Below, piece by piece: positions 16,434-25,274 of a DNA stretch of 46,315 nucleotides. Both the position numbers and the translations under genes were made by a program. Source of the DNA: JAAYCI01 sp964369525. Its GTDB lineage: Bacteria; Bacillota; Clostridia; Oscillospirales; Ruminococcaceae. Position 1 is the first letter of the stretch. The number at the start of each line of letters is the position of its first letter. The stretch spans positions 1-46,315 of the forward strand of contig CAYJEW010000016.1 in NCBI GenBank assembly GCA_964369525.1, read 5' to 3'. The notes beneath the pieces are model-generated. The model was not told the origin of the DNA. It ran no database searches and was given only the letters and a program-made list of their open reading frames with translations.

Positions 16434-16442
16434 TGCTATAAT
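16434..16442 (+). promoter_or_regulatory. Extended -10 promoter of the ATPase/dehydrogenase pair
   Basis: TGCTATAAT is a perfect extended -10 box about 130 bases before the ATPase gene. There is no convincing -35 box. Confidence 0.6.
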
Positions 16443-16572
16443 ACTATTCAGCAATGGTAGACTAGAGCCATGGAATTTATAGGCCTAAAAGCGAATAAAC
16501 TGTACTTTCAACAAGGCATACTACGGCAAACTTGCGTTTGTTTATACTAAAACCACAGGAGAACCGCCGATT

Positions 16573-17814
16573 ATGAGCGCACTGCGGCCCACCTACACAC
16601 AGCAAAACACCATAAACAGCCTGCTTGCCACCCGCAGTGCCCAAAACGTAAAGCTTGTTGTCGGCGTTCGCGGCACAGGCAAATCTTATCTGCTGCAATG
16701 CTTGCAGCAGCAGTTGATAGCCCTTGGCACAGCGCCCGAGGCCATAGCCTTGGCAAGCGTTGAGCACCACTACAAAAACACGCCATTCGACACCAGCTTT
16801 TTACACGATTTTGTACTTAATCATGTTTCAAAAAACAACGGCCCTTCCCACCTGCTTTTAGACGAAATAACCTATATAAATAACTGGTCGCAAATTTTGC
16901 ACAATCTTAGCACCCAGTACCCCATTACATTTTATCTTACCAGCTCAAGTTTAGGTGCTATACCCACAGAGTTTAGTTCGCTTTTCCCCAATGCCGAAAT
17001 ATACAGGCAGCTCCCGCTTTCGTTTCAGGAGTACCTTTTTATTACCCACACACCCACAGGCACCCACTTAAACAACCCGTTTAAGCAATATCTGCAGTGC
17101 GGTGCACTGCCAATGGTTGCTGCGTTTTCTCACAACGAAACGCTTGCGCGCGAGCTTACCGCCGGAATTTATAACACCATTTTGGTGCAAGACATTATGC
17201 GCCTTAATTCCATTAAAGACGTGCCTATGCTCGAGCGGGTGCTACAGTACCTTGTGCACAACATAGGGCGGCTTGGCTCGCCCAAAAGTATTAGCGACCA
17301 TTTTGCACAGCTTGGCTACAAGATAGCCAGCGAAACTATTAGCAACTATCTTGCGGCGCTTCGAGACGCCTGCATATTTTACGAGCTGCCTCGGTACGAC
17401 CTACGCAGCCGCCGCATGCTTAAAAACCGCAGCAAATACTATATTGCCGACACAGGCATTCGCCACGCCATAACCACCTGCGGTGATGATATCGGCTTTG
17501 AGCTTGAAAACACAGTTTACCTAGAGCTACTGCGCAGGGGCTACCATATTGTTATAGGCAAAATAGGCACAGGCGAGATAGACTTTGTTGCAACACTTGG
17601 CGATGTTACCGAATATTATCAGGTTACACGCACAATTGCCCAGCGCTCTATATTTTACGAGCGAGAATTTGCCCCGCTTGCCAAGTTGCAAGCGCCGGGC
17701 GCGCGCAAGGTTATCTTGTCTTTAGACACAATACAGCCGCCTGCTGAGGACGGCATACAATATGTTAATATCTTCAACTTTTTAAACGAAACCTCATGGC
17801 CAAGCACGCCTTAA
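16573..17814 (+). CDS. AAA ATPase with C-terminal DUF4143-type domain
   Basis: A 413-residue protein. The Walker A motif is GVRGTGKS (residues 31-38), with a Walker B-like HLLLDEI near residue 97. The middle part (SFQEYLFI, then ETISNYLAALRDACIFYELPRYDLRS) follows the winged-helix arrangement of this ATPase group. The C-terminus has a nuclease-like FELENTVYLELLRRGY and EIDFVATLGD pattern that is typical of DUF4143 proteins. The cellular role of the family is unsettled. AGGAG lies about 11 bases before the ATG. It shares a promoter with the dehydrogenase that follows 90 bases downstream. Such ATPases are often carried on accessory DNA. Confidence 0.85.
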   Translation: MSALRPTYTQQNTINSLLATRSAQNVKLVVGVRGTGKSYLLQCLQQQLIALGTAPEAIALASVEHHYKNTPFDTSFLHDFVLNHVSKNNGPSHLLLDEITYINNWSQILHNLSTQYPITFYLTSSSLGAIPTEFSSLFPNAEIYRQLPLSFQEYLFITHTPTGTHLNNPFKQYLQCGALPMVAAFSHNETLARELTAGIYNTILVQDIMRLNSIKDVPMLERVLQYLVHNIGRLGSPKSISDHFAQLGYKIASETISNYLAALRDACIFYELPRYDLRSRRMLKNRSKYYIADTGIRHAITTCGDDIGFELENTVYLELLRRGYHIVIGKIGTGEIDFVATLGDVTEYYQVTRTIAQRSIFYEREFAPLAKLQAPGARKVILSLDTIQPPAEDGIQYVNIFNFLNETSWPSTP

Positions 17815-17904
17815 TGCTCTGCTCATTCGGTATTTAAGGGTGCGGTTTTGCGCTTGGTGGCAGGTTTTAAAAAATATGGTATGAAAAAGAAAGGGGATTT
17901 TCAC

Positions 17905-18954
17905 ATGTTCGAACGTATCGCAATTATGGGCGCAGGCTCGCTGGGCACAATTTTGGGTGCTTATGTTTCAAAACACCGCCAGATAGACCTTATCGACGCC
18001 AACAAAGCCCACGTAGACGCACTTAACAAAAATGGCGCAACTGTGGTTGGCCACGCAGAGTTTACCCAGCCTGTGCGCGCTATCACTCCAGACGAGATGG
18101 AAGGCAAGTACGACCTTTTCTTCTATCTTGCAAAGCAAACCCACAACCACGTTTGTATCCCAAAAATGCTGCAGCACTCGCACGCAAAAACCATAGTATG
18201 TACCGGCCAAAACGGCCTACCCGAAGCGCCGCTTATTGAGGCTTTTGGTGCAGAGCGTGTTATGGGGCTGCCTGTGTCTTACGGCGGCACATATATAGAG
18301 CCCGGCGTGTCGCAGCTAACCACCACGCTTAACGCAAGCTCGGTTACGCTTGGCACTGTGTCTGGCGAGATTACACCCGAGCTTGAAGAGGTAAAAAGAA
18401 TTGTAGAGCTTTTCTGCTATGTAACGGTATCTACAAACCTTATGGGCCTGCGCTGGTGCAAGGTTGTAATAAACTCAACACTAAGCGGCATGTCTACCGT
18501 TATCGGCGACAATTTTGGCAAGGTGCTTTCCACCGACGGCCCCATTACCGCTGTGGCACACATTGGCCGCGAGTGCACAAGAGCCGTGCGTGCGGCAGGC
18601 ATAGAGATGGAGCCTTTCCACATTCCCGGTGCCGAGTTCGACTTTAACAAGCTGTTTGATTTTTCAGACGAAGAGAGCATTGCAAAAACAAAGAAAGAAT
18701 ACAACGACGCTTGGGCGCCGTTTGGCGGCAAAGATATGCCCACCACCGCAAGCATGCTGCAAGACATTCAAAAAGGCATTCCCTGCGAGATAGACTACAT
18801 CAACGGTGTTGTGTGTGATCTTGGGCGCAAATACTCGGTACCCACACCTGTAAACGACGAGGTTGTTAAAATTATTAAAGAGATCGACCAAGGCAAGCTG
18901 AAACCCTCTATGGACAACATGAAGCGCCTTGAGTTTATGTACAGCATTTGGTAG
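17905..18954 (+). CDS. Ketopantoate-reductase-family (ApbA/PanE) dehydrogenase
   Basis: A 349-residue protein. It begins with a Rossmann nucleotide site IAIMGAGSLGTILGAYVS (about residues 4-21), GAGSLG being typical of the family. A C-terminal helical domain contains GLRWCKVVINSTLSGMST with the catalytic lysine region, and NDEVV near the end. The family reduces 2-oxo acids such as ketopantoate with NADPH. At about 350 residues it is longer than the usual 300. AAAGGGG lies 9-10 bases before ATG 17905, so the longer frame from 17848 is not used. Its position opposite the catabolic operon suggests a reduction step on an oxo-acid intermediate rather than pantothenate synthesis (inference). Confidence 0.85.
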   Translation: MFERIAIMGAGSLGTILGAYVSKHRQIDLIDANKAHVDALNKNGATVVGHAEFTQPVRAITPDEMEGKYDLFFYLAKQTHNHVCIPKMLQHSHAKTIVCTGQNGLPEAPLIEAFGAERVMGLPVSYGGTYIEPGVSQLTTTLNASSVTLGTVSGEITPELEEVKRIVELFCYVTVSTNLMGLRWCKVVINSTLSGMSTVIGDNFGKVLSTDGPITAVAHIGRECTRAVRAAGIEMEPFHIPGAEFDFNKLFDFSDEESIAKTKKEYNDAWAPFGGKDMPTTASMLQDIQKGIPCEIDYINGVVCDLGRKYSVPTPVNDEVVKIIKEIDQGKLKPSMDNMKRLEFMYSIW

Positions 18955-19000
18955 CCTATACCTTTGTGCTGTAGGCCGGTTTTAAAATTTACATTAAACA

Positions 19001-19044
19001 AAAGCCCCTTTGCCTGCGCTGAATGCAAGCGGCAGAGGGGCTTT
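19001..19044 (+). terminator. Rho-independent terminator of the ATPase/dehydrogenase operon
   Basis: AAAGCCCCTTTGCC (19001-19014) pairs with GGCAGAGGGGCTTT (19031-19044), with one G-T pair, followed by GCTTTTAATT on the plus strand. Confidence 0.8.
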
Positions 19045-19108
19045 GCTTTTAATTAAGGGCTGCCCCGGTATCTAGCGCAACAAATTCGGCTTAAACGCTG
19101 CTATAAAA

Positions 19109-19140
19109 AATATGCCCCCGCCATAGGCAGGGGCATATTA
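19109..19140 (-). terminator. Rho-independent terminator of the ClpE-like gene
   Basis: AATATGCCCC-CGCC pairs with GGC-GGGGCATATT around an ATA loop. On the minus strand it is followed by a TTTTTT run. It lies about 70 bases beyond the ClpE-like stop codon. Confidence 0.8.
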
Positions 19141-19206
19141 TTTATAGCCGTCTTATAACTTTTAAAAACCCATATCCATGCAGCAGCGCGCGCTACACAG
19201 CTTTAG

Positions 19207-21543
19207 CTACTGCGCCATAACCTTTTCGGGCTTTGCGCTCGCCAGCTTTACCAAAAGCTCGCCGTCTTTTGCCGATAGCTTCACGCTTTCAAGGCGGGTG
19301 TTTTCTAAAACAGCGTTTGCAATGCGGTCTTCCACCTCTTTGCGGATAACCCTGCGCAAATCCCTTGCGCCAAAGCGGCCGCCCTTAGCTTTTTCTACCA
19401 GCACTTCAAGCGCTGCATCGGTCCAGCTAAGTTTAATGTTTTTTGTGGCCAGCGGCTGGGTGTACTCGCTAAGCATAAGCGCCGCAATCTCGGCAAGATG
19501 CTCTTTTTGCAGCGGCGCAAACGTAACAATCTCGTCTACCCTTGCCATAAACTCAGGGCGCAAAAAGTCTCGCAACGCTTTTTCTGAGCGCTCAGCGCTC
19601 ATCTCGGCCACCGTTTTATTAAACCCAAGGTTTGCCACCTTGTCGGCCGAGCCTGCGTTGGACGTCATACAAATTACCGTGTTTTCAAAGCTAACGGTAC
19701 GGCCGTGGGCGTCGTTTATCTTGCCCTCGTCCATAATCTGCAAAAGAATGTTCATCACGTCGGGGTGGGCCTTTTCTATCTCGTCAAAAAGCAATACGCT
19801 GTATGGCTTGCGGCGCACCTTTTCGGTAAGCTGGCCTGCCTCGTCGTACCCCACATACCCCGGGGGCGAGCCTATCAGCCTCGACACAGCGTGTTTTTCC
19901 ATAAATTCGCTCATGTCTAGGCGAATTAGCGGGTCTACACTGTCAAAAAGCTGGTAGGCCAGCTGCTTTACAAGCTCGGTTTTGCCCGTACCTGTTGGGC
20001 CCACAAATATAAAGCTTGCGGGTCTTCTGCGCCCTGCAATGTCGGCTCTTGTGCGCTTAACCGCCGCCGCCACCAGCTGTACGGCATCATCCTGGCCAAT
20101 AACCTTTTCGCCCAGCCGCTGCTCTAGCCCTGCCAGTTTTTCGTACTCGGTTTCGGCAATCTTTACGGCGGGTATGCCCGTCCACAGCTCTATAACTCTG
20201 GCCACATCTCCCATGGTAACCACAATGCCGTCCACCTTGCTGCGCGCTGCCGCAAGCTGTGGCGTACGGCGAGCAATCTCGCTTTTCACCTCGGCCAGCC
20301 GCTCGTAGTTTGGCTCTTGCGTTTGCTCAAGCTCGGCCTCTTCGCTTTGTAAAACGCTAAGCGCGCTTTGCTCTTCCAGCCAGTTTGTAATTTCGGCATG
20401 GCGCAGGCTGCTACATGCGGCAGACTCGTCCATAAGGTCTATCGCTTTGTCGGGCAGGTACCTATCGGTAATGTAGCGCTCGGCAAGGCGCACCGTCTGC
20501 TCCACAATATCGTCGGGAATTTTTACATGGTGGTGTTTTTCGTAGTAGCCTTTTACGCCTTTAAGCACCTCTATTGCGTCTTCAAGGCTTGGCTCTTCCA
20601 CTTTTATTGGCTGAAAACGACGCTCCAGCGCCTGGTCTTTTTCTATATACTTACGATACTCGGCAAACGTGGTGGCACCTATCACCTGAATTTCGCCACG
20701 CGATAGCGCCGGCTTTAGAATGTTTGCGGCATTCATAGCGCCCTCGCTGTCGCCGGCGCCTGTGATGTTGTGTACCTCGTCTATAAACAAGATAATGTTA
20801 CCTGCCGCCTTCACCTCGCCAATAAGGCTTTTTACACGGCTTTCAAACTGGCCGCGAAACTGCGTGCCGGCTACAAGGCTGGTGAGGTCTAGCAGGTAAA
20901 TTTCTTTGCCGCGCAGGCGGCTTGGCACATTGCCCTGCACAATACGCAGCGCTATGCCCTCGGCTATGGCTGTTTTGCCAACGCCTGCCTCGCCAATAAG
21001 GCAGGGATTGTTTTTTTGCCTACGCGAAAGTATCTGCACCGTGCGGTATATCTCTCGCTCGCGCCCAACCACACAGTCTAGCCCGCCTTCGGCGGCTTTC
21101 TGCGTAAGGTTTTCGCAGTAGCTCTCTAAAAATTTACGCTTTGGAGGCTTTTTGCCTTTTTCGTGTTTTGGGGCGTCTTCGTCCTTGTCTTTGCCTTTAT
21201 TGCCTCGCCCCAGCACAAACGGGAAGGTGGCCGAAGAGCCACCCTCAAAGTCTTCGTCATTGTCCTCGTCTTCGCTTGGGTTTGGCGATGCCGACAGGCT
21301 AAGCCCGTCTTGGTCTTGCATTCCCTCAAATCCGCCGTCGCTTGCAAAGCTGGCAAAGCGCTCTTCAAACGTTTCAAGCTCTGAATCGGTTATTCCAAAC
21401 TGCTTTATCATATCTTCAACCGGCTTTATGCCCAGCTGGTGCGCACACGTAAGGCAGTAGCCGTCGTTTTGGCGCTCGCCGCCGTTCATATGCTGGATAA
21501 AAACAATAGCAGGCCGTTTATTACACTTTTTGCATATAGTCAT
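19207..21543 (-). CDS. clpE: ClpE-like AAA+ protease ATPase
   Basis: A 778-residue Clp ATPase. The N-terminus has a treble-clef-like zinc site CKKC (4-7) and CLTC (30-33), as in ClpE, instead of the ClpC N-domain. After an acidic linker come AAA-1 (GEAGVGKTAIAEG, LFIDEVHNI), a short middle coiled coil (about residues 405-455) and AAA-2 (VGPTGTGKTELVKQ, LLFDEIEKAH). An NLGF tripeptide loop suits ClpP docking. It would unfold damaged proteins for ClpP. ATG 21543 has AAGG 9 bases upstream and starts exactly at the zinc domain. No CtsR heptads or CIRCE element is visible in its promoter region. ClpC with an unusual N-terminus is the alternative. Confidence 0.87.
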   Translation of the reverse strand: MTICKKCNKRPAIVFIQHMNGGERQNDGYCLTCAHQLGIKPVEDMIKQFGITDSELETFEERFASFASDGGFEGMQDQDGLSLSASPNPSEDEDNDEDFEGGSSATFPFVLGRGNKGKDKDEDAPKHEKGKKPPKRKFLESYCENLTQKAAEGGLDCVVGREREIYRTVQILSRRQKNNPCLIGEAGVGKTAIAEGIALRIVQGNVPSRLRGKEIYLLDLTSLVAGTQFRGQFESRVKSLIGEVKAAGNIILFIDEVHNITGAGDSEGAMNAANILKPALSRGEIQVIGATTFAEYRKYIEKDQALERRFQPIKVEEPSLEDAIEVLKGVKGYYEKHHHVKIPDDIVEQTVRLAERYITDRYLPDKAIDLMDESAACSSLRHAEITNWLEEQSALSVLQSEEAELEQTQEPNYERLAEVKSEIARRTPQLAAARSKVDGIVVTMGDVARVIELWTGIPAVKIAETEYEKLAGLEQRLGEKVIGQDDAVQLVAAAVKRTRADIAGRRRPASFIFVGPTGTGKTELVKQLAYQLFDSVDPLIRLDMSEFMEKHAVSRLIGSPPGYVGYDEAGQLTEKVRRKPYSVLLFDEIEKAHPDVMNILLQIMDEGKINDAHGRTVSFENTVICMTSNAGSADKVANLGFNKTVAEMSAERSEKALRDFLRPEFMARVDEIVTFAPLQKEHLAEIAALMLSEYTQPLATKNIKLSWTDAALEVLVEKAKGGRFGARDLRRVIRKEVEDRIANAVLENTRLESVKLSAKDGELLVKLASAKPEKVMAQ

Positions 21544-21619
21544 GTAAGGCACCTTTCTTTCGGGATACAGCGCCCGAATACGATGGTGTAGCCCATTTGC
21601 TGCACTCGTTACAGCTGTT

Positions 21620-21648
21620 ATTATAGCACAAGTAGCAAAAGTTGGCAA
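21620..21648 (-). promoter_or_regulatory. Sigma-A promoter of the ClpE-like gene
   Basis: On the minus strand TTGCCA (21648-21643), 17 bases and an extended TGCTATAAT whose hexamer is 21625-21620. The leader to the start codon is about 70 bases. Confidence 0.75.
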
Positions 21649-21719
21649 TCTCACCATGAGTCTGCTAATTGTGATTTATGGCTTGTCAGCGCCATATTTT
21701 GGCATTTTGTTGTAAATTG

Positions 21720-22403
21720 TTATATTCTTGTGAAAAGATTAAGCGGGTTTAGTAGCTGCATTGTGATGGAATTTGAAAAATACAGCTGCTGCAGCGCTTG
21801 CTGCGGGTTTAGCATGTCGTACGCCCAGATGATGCTAATACCTATATACACATACAAAAGCCCTATAAGCACACCTGCCGCGCCGCCCAGCGCGCTGTTT
21901 ACCGTGTTCATGGCGGGCAGTTTTGTAAAGCCTACCGCGAGCGAGCGCACCACCCCAAGTAGTACTCGCACAAGCCCACTCACAATTAAAAATACCATTA
22001 TCATAATAAACGGGGTTATCAGCGGCGCCAGCGCTTGGTCCACCACTGCGCCGGCAACGTCGGCCGCCGCAAAGTTTATGGCCGACAAATCCAGCTGAGA
22101 GGTGATAATAATAAGCAGGTTGTGCGGCAAAAAGCTAAGCAGCTCTGCCAGCAGGGTTTCGGCATTGTATATGCCCTGCTGGGTGATAACCTCTGTCACC
22201 TGCTCTTTCAGCCCCTCGCGCAAAAACGCATTAAACAGCGCCGGCGACAGATAATACGCCGCCAGCCCCGCACCCACAATGGTTATAGCCGTGCCAAAAA
22301 AACTAAAAACGCCCGCAATAAACCCCCGCCGCGCGTAGTAGGCCGCGCACAGCAAGAGTACTGCGAGTGTGATTAAATCCAGCACAAGTGAATAGGTAGA
22401 CAT
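21720..22403 (-). CDS. CvpA-family membrane protein
   Basis: A 227-residue protein with four main hydrophobic segments, starting MSTYSLVLDLITLAVLLLCA and RRGFIAGVFSFFGT, the usual N-terminal pattern of CvpA proteins. Known members are linked to colicin V production, purine-operon expression or envelope stress; a molecular function is not settled. ATG 22403 has AAAGGGAG 6-7 bases upstream. The gene stands alone, 316 bases from the next upstream gene, with an isolated TATAAT (22656-22651, minus strand) as the probable -10. Confidence 0.8.
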   Translation of the reverse strand: MSTYSLVLDLITLAVLLLCAAYYARRGFIAGVFSFFGTAITIVGAGLAAYYLSPALFNAFLREGLKEQVTEVITQQGIYNAETLLAELLSFLPHNLLIIITSQLDLSAINFAAADVAGAVVDQALAPLITPFIMIMVFLIVSGLVRVLLGVVRSLAVGFTKLPAMNTVNSALGGAAGVLIGLLYVYIGISIIWAYDMLNPQQALQQLYFSNSITMQLLNPLNLFTRI

Positions 22404-22731
22404 TGCGCGCTCCCTTTTGAGTAATAATGGGGCATTAAGGCATATTTTAAGCGGTTGGCCGCCCAAAGCCGCCTAAGTTTTGTGTTGCGGTTTTGCGGCG
22501 GCGGCGGCCGGGGGTTCGCTACGGCTACTGCCGCAGCAGGCATGCACGGCCGCATTTTGGCTATGCAGTACTTTAAATTTTATCGCCACATCGGCCTAAA
22601 CTTTTCTGCACCGCCGCGCCGCGCACGCAGGGCATATTATTCTATAATACATTATACACTAATTTGTACCAAATTGCGCACACTATTGCATAGCGCACAA
22701 AAAGCAGTATACTAAGCGCCTTGCATTTACT
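22404..22731. other. Gene-free stretch upstream of the CvpA gene
   Basis: A GC-rich part (22450-22560) is followed by an AT-rich part with a minus-strand TATAAT at 22656-22651 that lacks a good -35. I see no RNA gene, repeat or terminator with confidence. Confidence 0.5.
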
Positions 22732-24396
22732 TTATGGTGCGCTTTGGGCTTCACTTTGAGCTTCGCTTTGGGCTTCGCTTTGGGCTTCACTTTGAGCTTC
22801 GCTTTGGGCTGCGCTTGGCTGCTCGCCTTGCGGGGCTGCCACCAGCATCTCGTCAAACTCCGCCTGTAGGTCTAACGCTTCGGTAGCGCTTAGCAAAAGC
22901 GGCCGCCCGCCATGCACAAGGCCGTAGGCATCGGTTTGTGGCTGTACGCTGCCTATAACACTGCCATCGCTTGTGTAGGCCACAACGTCCTGCCCTGTGA
23001 GTAGGTACAGCACATTACCATCTATCAAAACTCCGGGCGAGCCGCCGCTGTCGTACGCGGCTTCAAACATCTGCTCAAGCTCTGTGTTTAGCAGTACGGT
23101 GTGTAGCCGCTCTTGCGCACTTGCACCAAACACCAGCGCAACCTGGCCCTCATACGTGCTTGCGGTAAGCAGCTGGCGGCCGCTGTAGCTATAGCGTGCT
23201 TGCTCTTCGCCATCGGCGCTGTACAGTGCCGTGTAACTGTCGTACACGGCCAGCACCTTGCCAGAGCTTAGGTACTCTGCCTGCAGCAGTACTGCATCGT
23301 CTGCCCTAATTTCGGCCTGCACACTGTCTCGCGAGGTGTGCAGCAGGTATATAGTAGAGCCCAGCGCACCGCCACTTGTGGACACACAGCCCAATAGCAG
23401 GCGGTTGTCGCTTTGGTGAAAATCTGCCAACACCGGCTTTTCGTCTACCATCGGCCAGCTTAGCTGTGGCTCTGCGGCGGTGGCATAGGCAGGGTTATAC
23501 ACCTGCAGCGTTGCCCTATATCTCGACGCCGTTACAACCGCCAGCCAGCCGCCGTCGCTCATCTCGCAAAACTGAATTTCCTGCTCGGTTTCTTGCTCTA
23601 CAATAGTTTGGCTACGGCCCTGCACGGTGTAGTGGGTACCGCCACGGCTGTACACCACCACCCTCGTGTCCCCCGCCGACAATCCCGCCTGCGGATACGC
23701 ATGCTGTACCCGCCATAGCTCTGAGCCGTTTGCCGAATATATGGCCATGTCGGTTTGGCCCAGCACCGCAAATCCGCCGCTCATGCTCTGCGCCGATATG
23801 TACCCCGGCATGGCAAAGCTCATCGGAAATCCATCGCCGCCGCTTGCGGCAATGCGCAGTGTTTCCAGCGCGTCGCCCACATACATGCCTGCCCAAAGGT
23901 ATGCGCCGCTGTTGTATACAAACAGCACCGCCGCCACAACTAGCACTATAAGCGCAAGGCGCAGCCTTGCCAGCCGCTTGCGCCGCTTTGCGGCAGGGGC
24001 TCTTTTGCGCTTGGTTGGTAGCACCACAATATTTTCTTCGTCTTGCGGCTGCGCTGCCCCTTCGCCGCTTTGCGCAGTGGCGCTGCCTCCTGCGGTCTTG
24101 TGGGCTGCGACATCGCCTCTTGCGCCAAAAATGCCTGCCTTTTGTTTTTGTGTGCCGCCTTTACCGCTTTGCGCCGCAGCCTCTGCGCCCTGTTTATGCG
24201 CAGGCTCACCTGCACCAAACATCACCGCTTTTTGCTCCGGTGTGCCGCCCTCGCCGCTGTGCGCTGTGCGGGTGGCATCTTTTTGCATGACGGTGCTTCG
24301 CCCCAGCCTGTCTTTACGTTTTGGGCGATACTTTTGCCCCTCGCCCGGCACCACAAGCTTTAGGTGTTTTGGCTTTTTTCGGTTTTTTTCTGCCAT
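22732..24396 (-). CDS. DUF5711-like membrane-anchored protein with C-terminal repeat
   Basis: A 554-residue protein. Residues 1-135 are cytoplasmic and Lys-rich, with about three loose repeats of a Gln-Ser-Gly-Glu-Gly-Gly pattern. One transmembrane helix (ALIVLVVAAVLFVYNSGAYLWAG, about 145-165) is followed by an exported domain of about 360 residues with repeated short strands of the form YSANGSELW, YSADGEEQAR and YTSDGSVIG, suggesting a beta-propeller. The C-terminus is (Ala-Gln-Ser-Glu) repeated six times from near-identical 12-base units (22735-22812). ATG 24396 follows GAGG by 7 bases. I recall this architecture as DUF5711; function unknown. Confidence 0.75.
   Translation of the reverse strand: MAEKNRKKPKHLKLVVPGEGQKYRPKRKDRLGRSTVMQKDATRTAHSGEGGTPEQKAVMFGAGEPAHKQGAEAAAQSGKGGTQKQKAGIFGARGDVAAHKTAGGSATAQSGEGAAQPQDEENIVVLPTKRKRAPAAKRRKRLARLRLALIVLVVAAVLFVYNSGAYLWAGMYVGDALETLRIAASGGDGFPMSFAMPGYISAQSMSGGFAVLGQTDMAIYSANGSELWRVQHAYPQAGLSAGDTRVVVYSRGGTHYTVQGRSQTIVEQETEQEIQFCEMSDGGWLAVVTASRYRATLQVYNPAYATAAEPQLSWPMVDEKPVLADFHQSDNRLLLGCVSTSGGALGSTIYLLHTSRDSVQAEIRADDAVLLQAEYLSSGKVLAVYDSYTALYSADGEEQARYSYSGRQLLTASTYEGQVALVFGASAQERLHTVLLNTELEQMFEAAYDSGGSPGVLIDGNVLYLLTGQDVVAYTSDGSVIGSVQPQTDAYGLVHGGRPLLLSATEALDLQAEFDEMLVAAPQGEQPSAAQSEAQSEAQSEAQSEAQSEAQSAP
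22735..22812 (-). repeat. 12-base tandem repeat coding (AQSE)n
   Basis: About six copies of a GCTTCGCTTTGG-like unit lie in frame at the 3' end of the DUF5711-like gene. Units differ by one base (cgc/cac, ttgg/ttga). Copy-number change would alter the C-terminus by four residues without a frameshift. Confidence 0.85.
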
Positions 24397-24515
24397 AATC
24401 ACACCTCAATAATTTAAACCCTCGGCATCGCTTCTGCCGCACAAAATAAAAATTTGGCGTTTCTATTCGCCAATATTCACCGCGTGCCGTACATCTTCTG
24501 CATGCTGCGCACCGC

Positions 24516-25274
24516 CTACGGCAGGTATGCCTCGTGCACACCGCTGTAAAATACCTTGTTTAAAAATAAGCCGCACGCCGGCAGCGTTTGGCCTGCCTGC
24601 TGTCTTTGTTTGCTTTGTATTGCGTCTTGTAGCTGCTGCTCACTCATGCCGCCTTTGCCCACCTCTAAAAGCGTGCCGGCCATAATGCGCACCATGTTAT
24701 ACAAAAACCCGTCGGCCGCCACGGTAAATGTTACCCACGCACCGCTTTGGCTCACCTGCGCTTTGGTAACGGTACGCACCGTACTTTGCACGCTGCTGCC
24801 CGCCGCCATAAACGCCGCAAAGTCCTGCCTGCCAACAAAAAGGGCAGCGGCGCTGTTCATGGCCTGTGCGTCCAGCGAAAGACTTGTGCGGTAGTATTGG
24901 CCTTGCAAAAAAGGGTCGTCGTAGTGCGAGGTACGAATTACATAGCTGTACTCCTTGCCAAGCGCACTGTACCGCGCGTGGAAATCGTCTGCCACCGGCA
25001 CAGCACGCACCGCACGAATGTCCTTTGGCAGGTGCGCATTCAGCGCAAGCGGAAGCTTCTGCGACGGTATGGCTGTATCGCTAAAAAAAGACAAGCAGTA
25101 CATGCGCGCGTGTACGCCTGCGTCGGTGCGGGAGCAGCCCTTTACATCAGGGCGGCTACCCAGCACGTTTTGCATTGCGTCTTGCAGGGTTTGGCAAACG
25201 GTGGGCAGGCCTTTTTGCACCTGAAAGCCGTGGTAGGCGCTGCCGATATATGCAAATTCCAGAAAAAGCATCAT
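24516..25274 (-). CDS. truA: tRNA pseudouridine(38-40) synthase TruA
   Basis: 252 residues. The catalytic loop is GCSRTDAGVHA with the nucleophilic Asp (about residue 50). LEFAYIGSAYHGFQVQ opens the protein, and GFLYNMVRIMAGTLLEVGKG lies in the C-terminal half; all are diagnostic. It modifies uridines in the anticodon arm of many tRNAs. The start overlaps the ecfT stop (ATGATG, with TGA inside), and there is no separate RBS, so translation is coupled. The ecfA1-ecfA2-ecfT-truA order is a conserved Firmicutes arrangement, but the ribosomal genes that usually flank it are absent. Confidence 0.95.
   Translation of the reverse strand: MMLFLEFAYIGSAYHGFQVQKGLPTVCQTLQDAMQNVLGSRPDVKGCSRTDAGVHARMYCLSFFSDTAIPSQKLPLALNAHLPKDIRAVRAVPVADDFHARYSALGKEYSYVIRTSHYDDPFLQGQYYRTSLSLDAQAMNSAAALFVGRQDFAAFMAAGSSVQSTVRTVTKAQVSQSGAWVTFTVAADGFLYNMVRIMAGTLLEVGKGGMSEQQLQDAIQSKQRQQAGQTLPACGLFLNKVFYSGVHEAYLP

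Larger units (their letters stand above)
15964..16572. other. Divergent control region of the catabolic island
   Basis: 609 AT-rich bases without a gene lie between divergent transcription units. They hold the leftward promoter (16100-16128), a 14-base perfect palindrome (16262-16275), a second dyad (16344-16369) and the rightward extended -10 (16434-16442). No regulator gene of a known family is found in the window to go with these sites. Confidence 0.7.

Noticed and set aside
21544..21660. CtsR or CIRCE operator before the ClpE-like gene
   Set aside because: Neither GGTCAAA-type heptads nor a GAGTGCTAA-type inverted repeat is present.
22735..22812. Short tandem repeats as a CRISPR array
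   Set aside because: Units of 12 bases are contiguous without spacers and are translated in frame; no cas gene is in the window.
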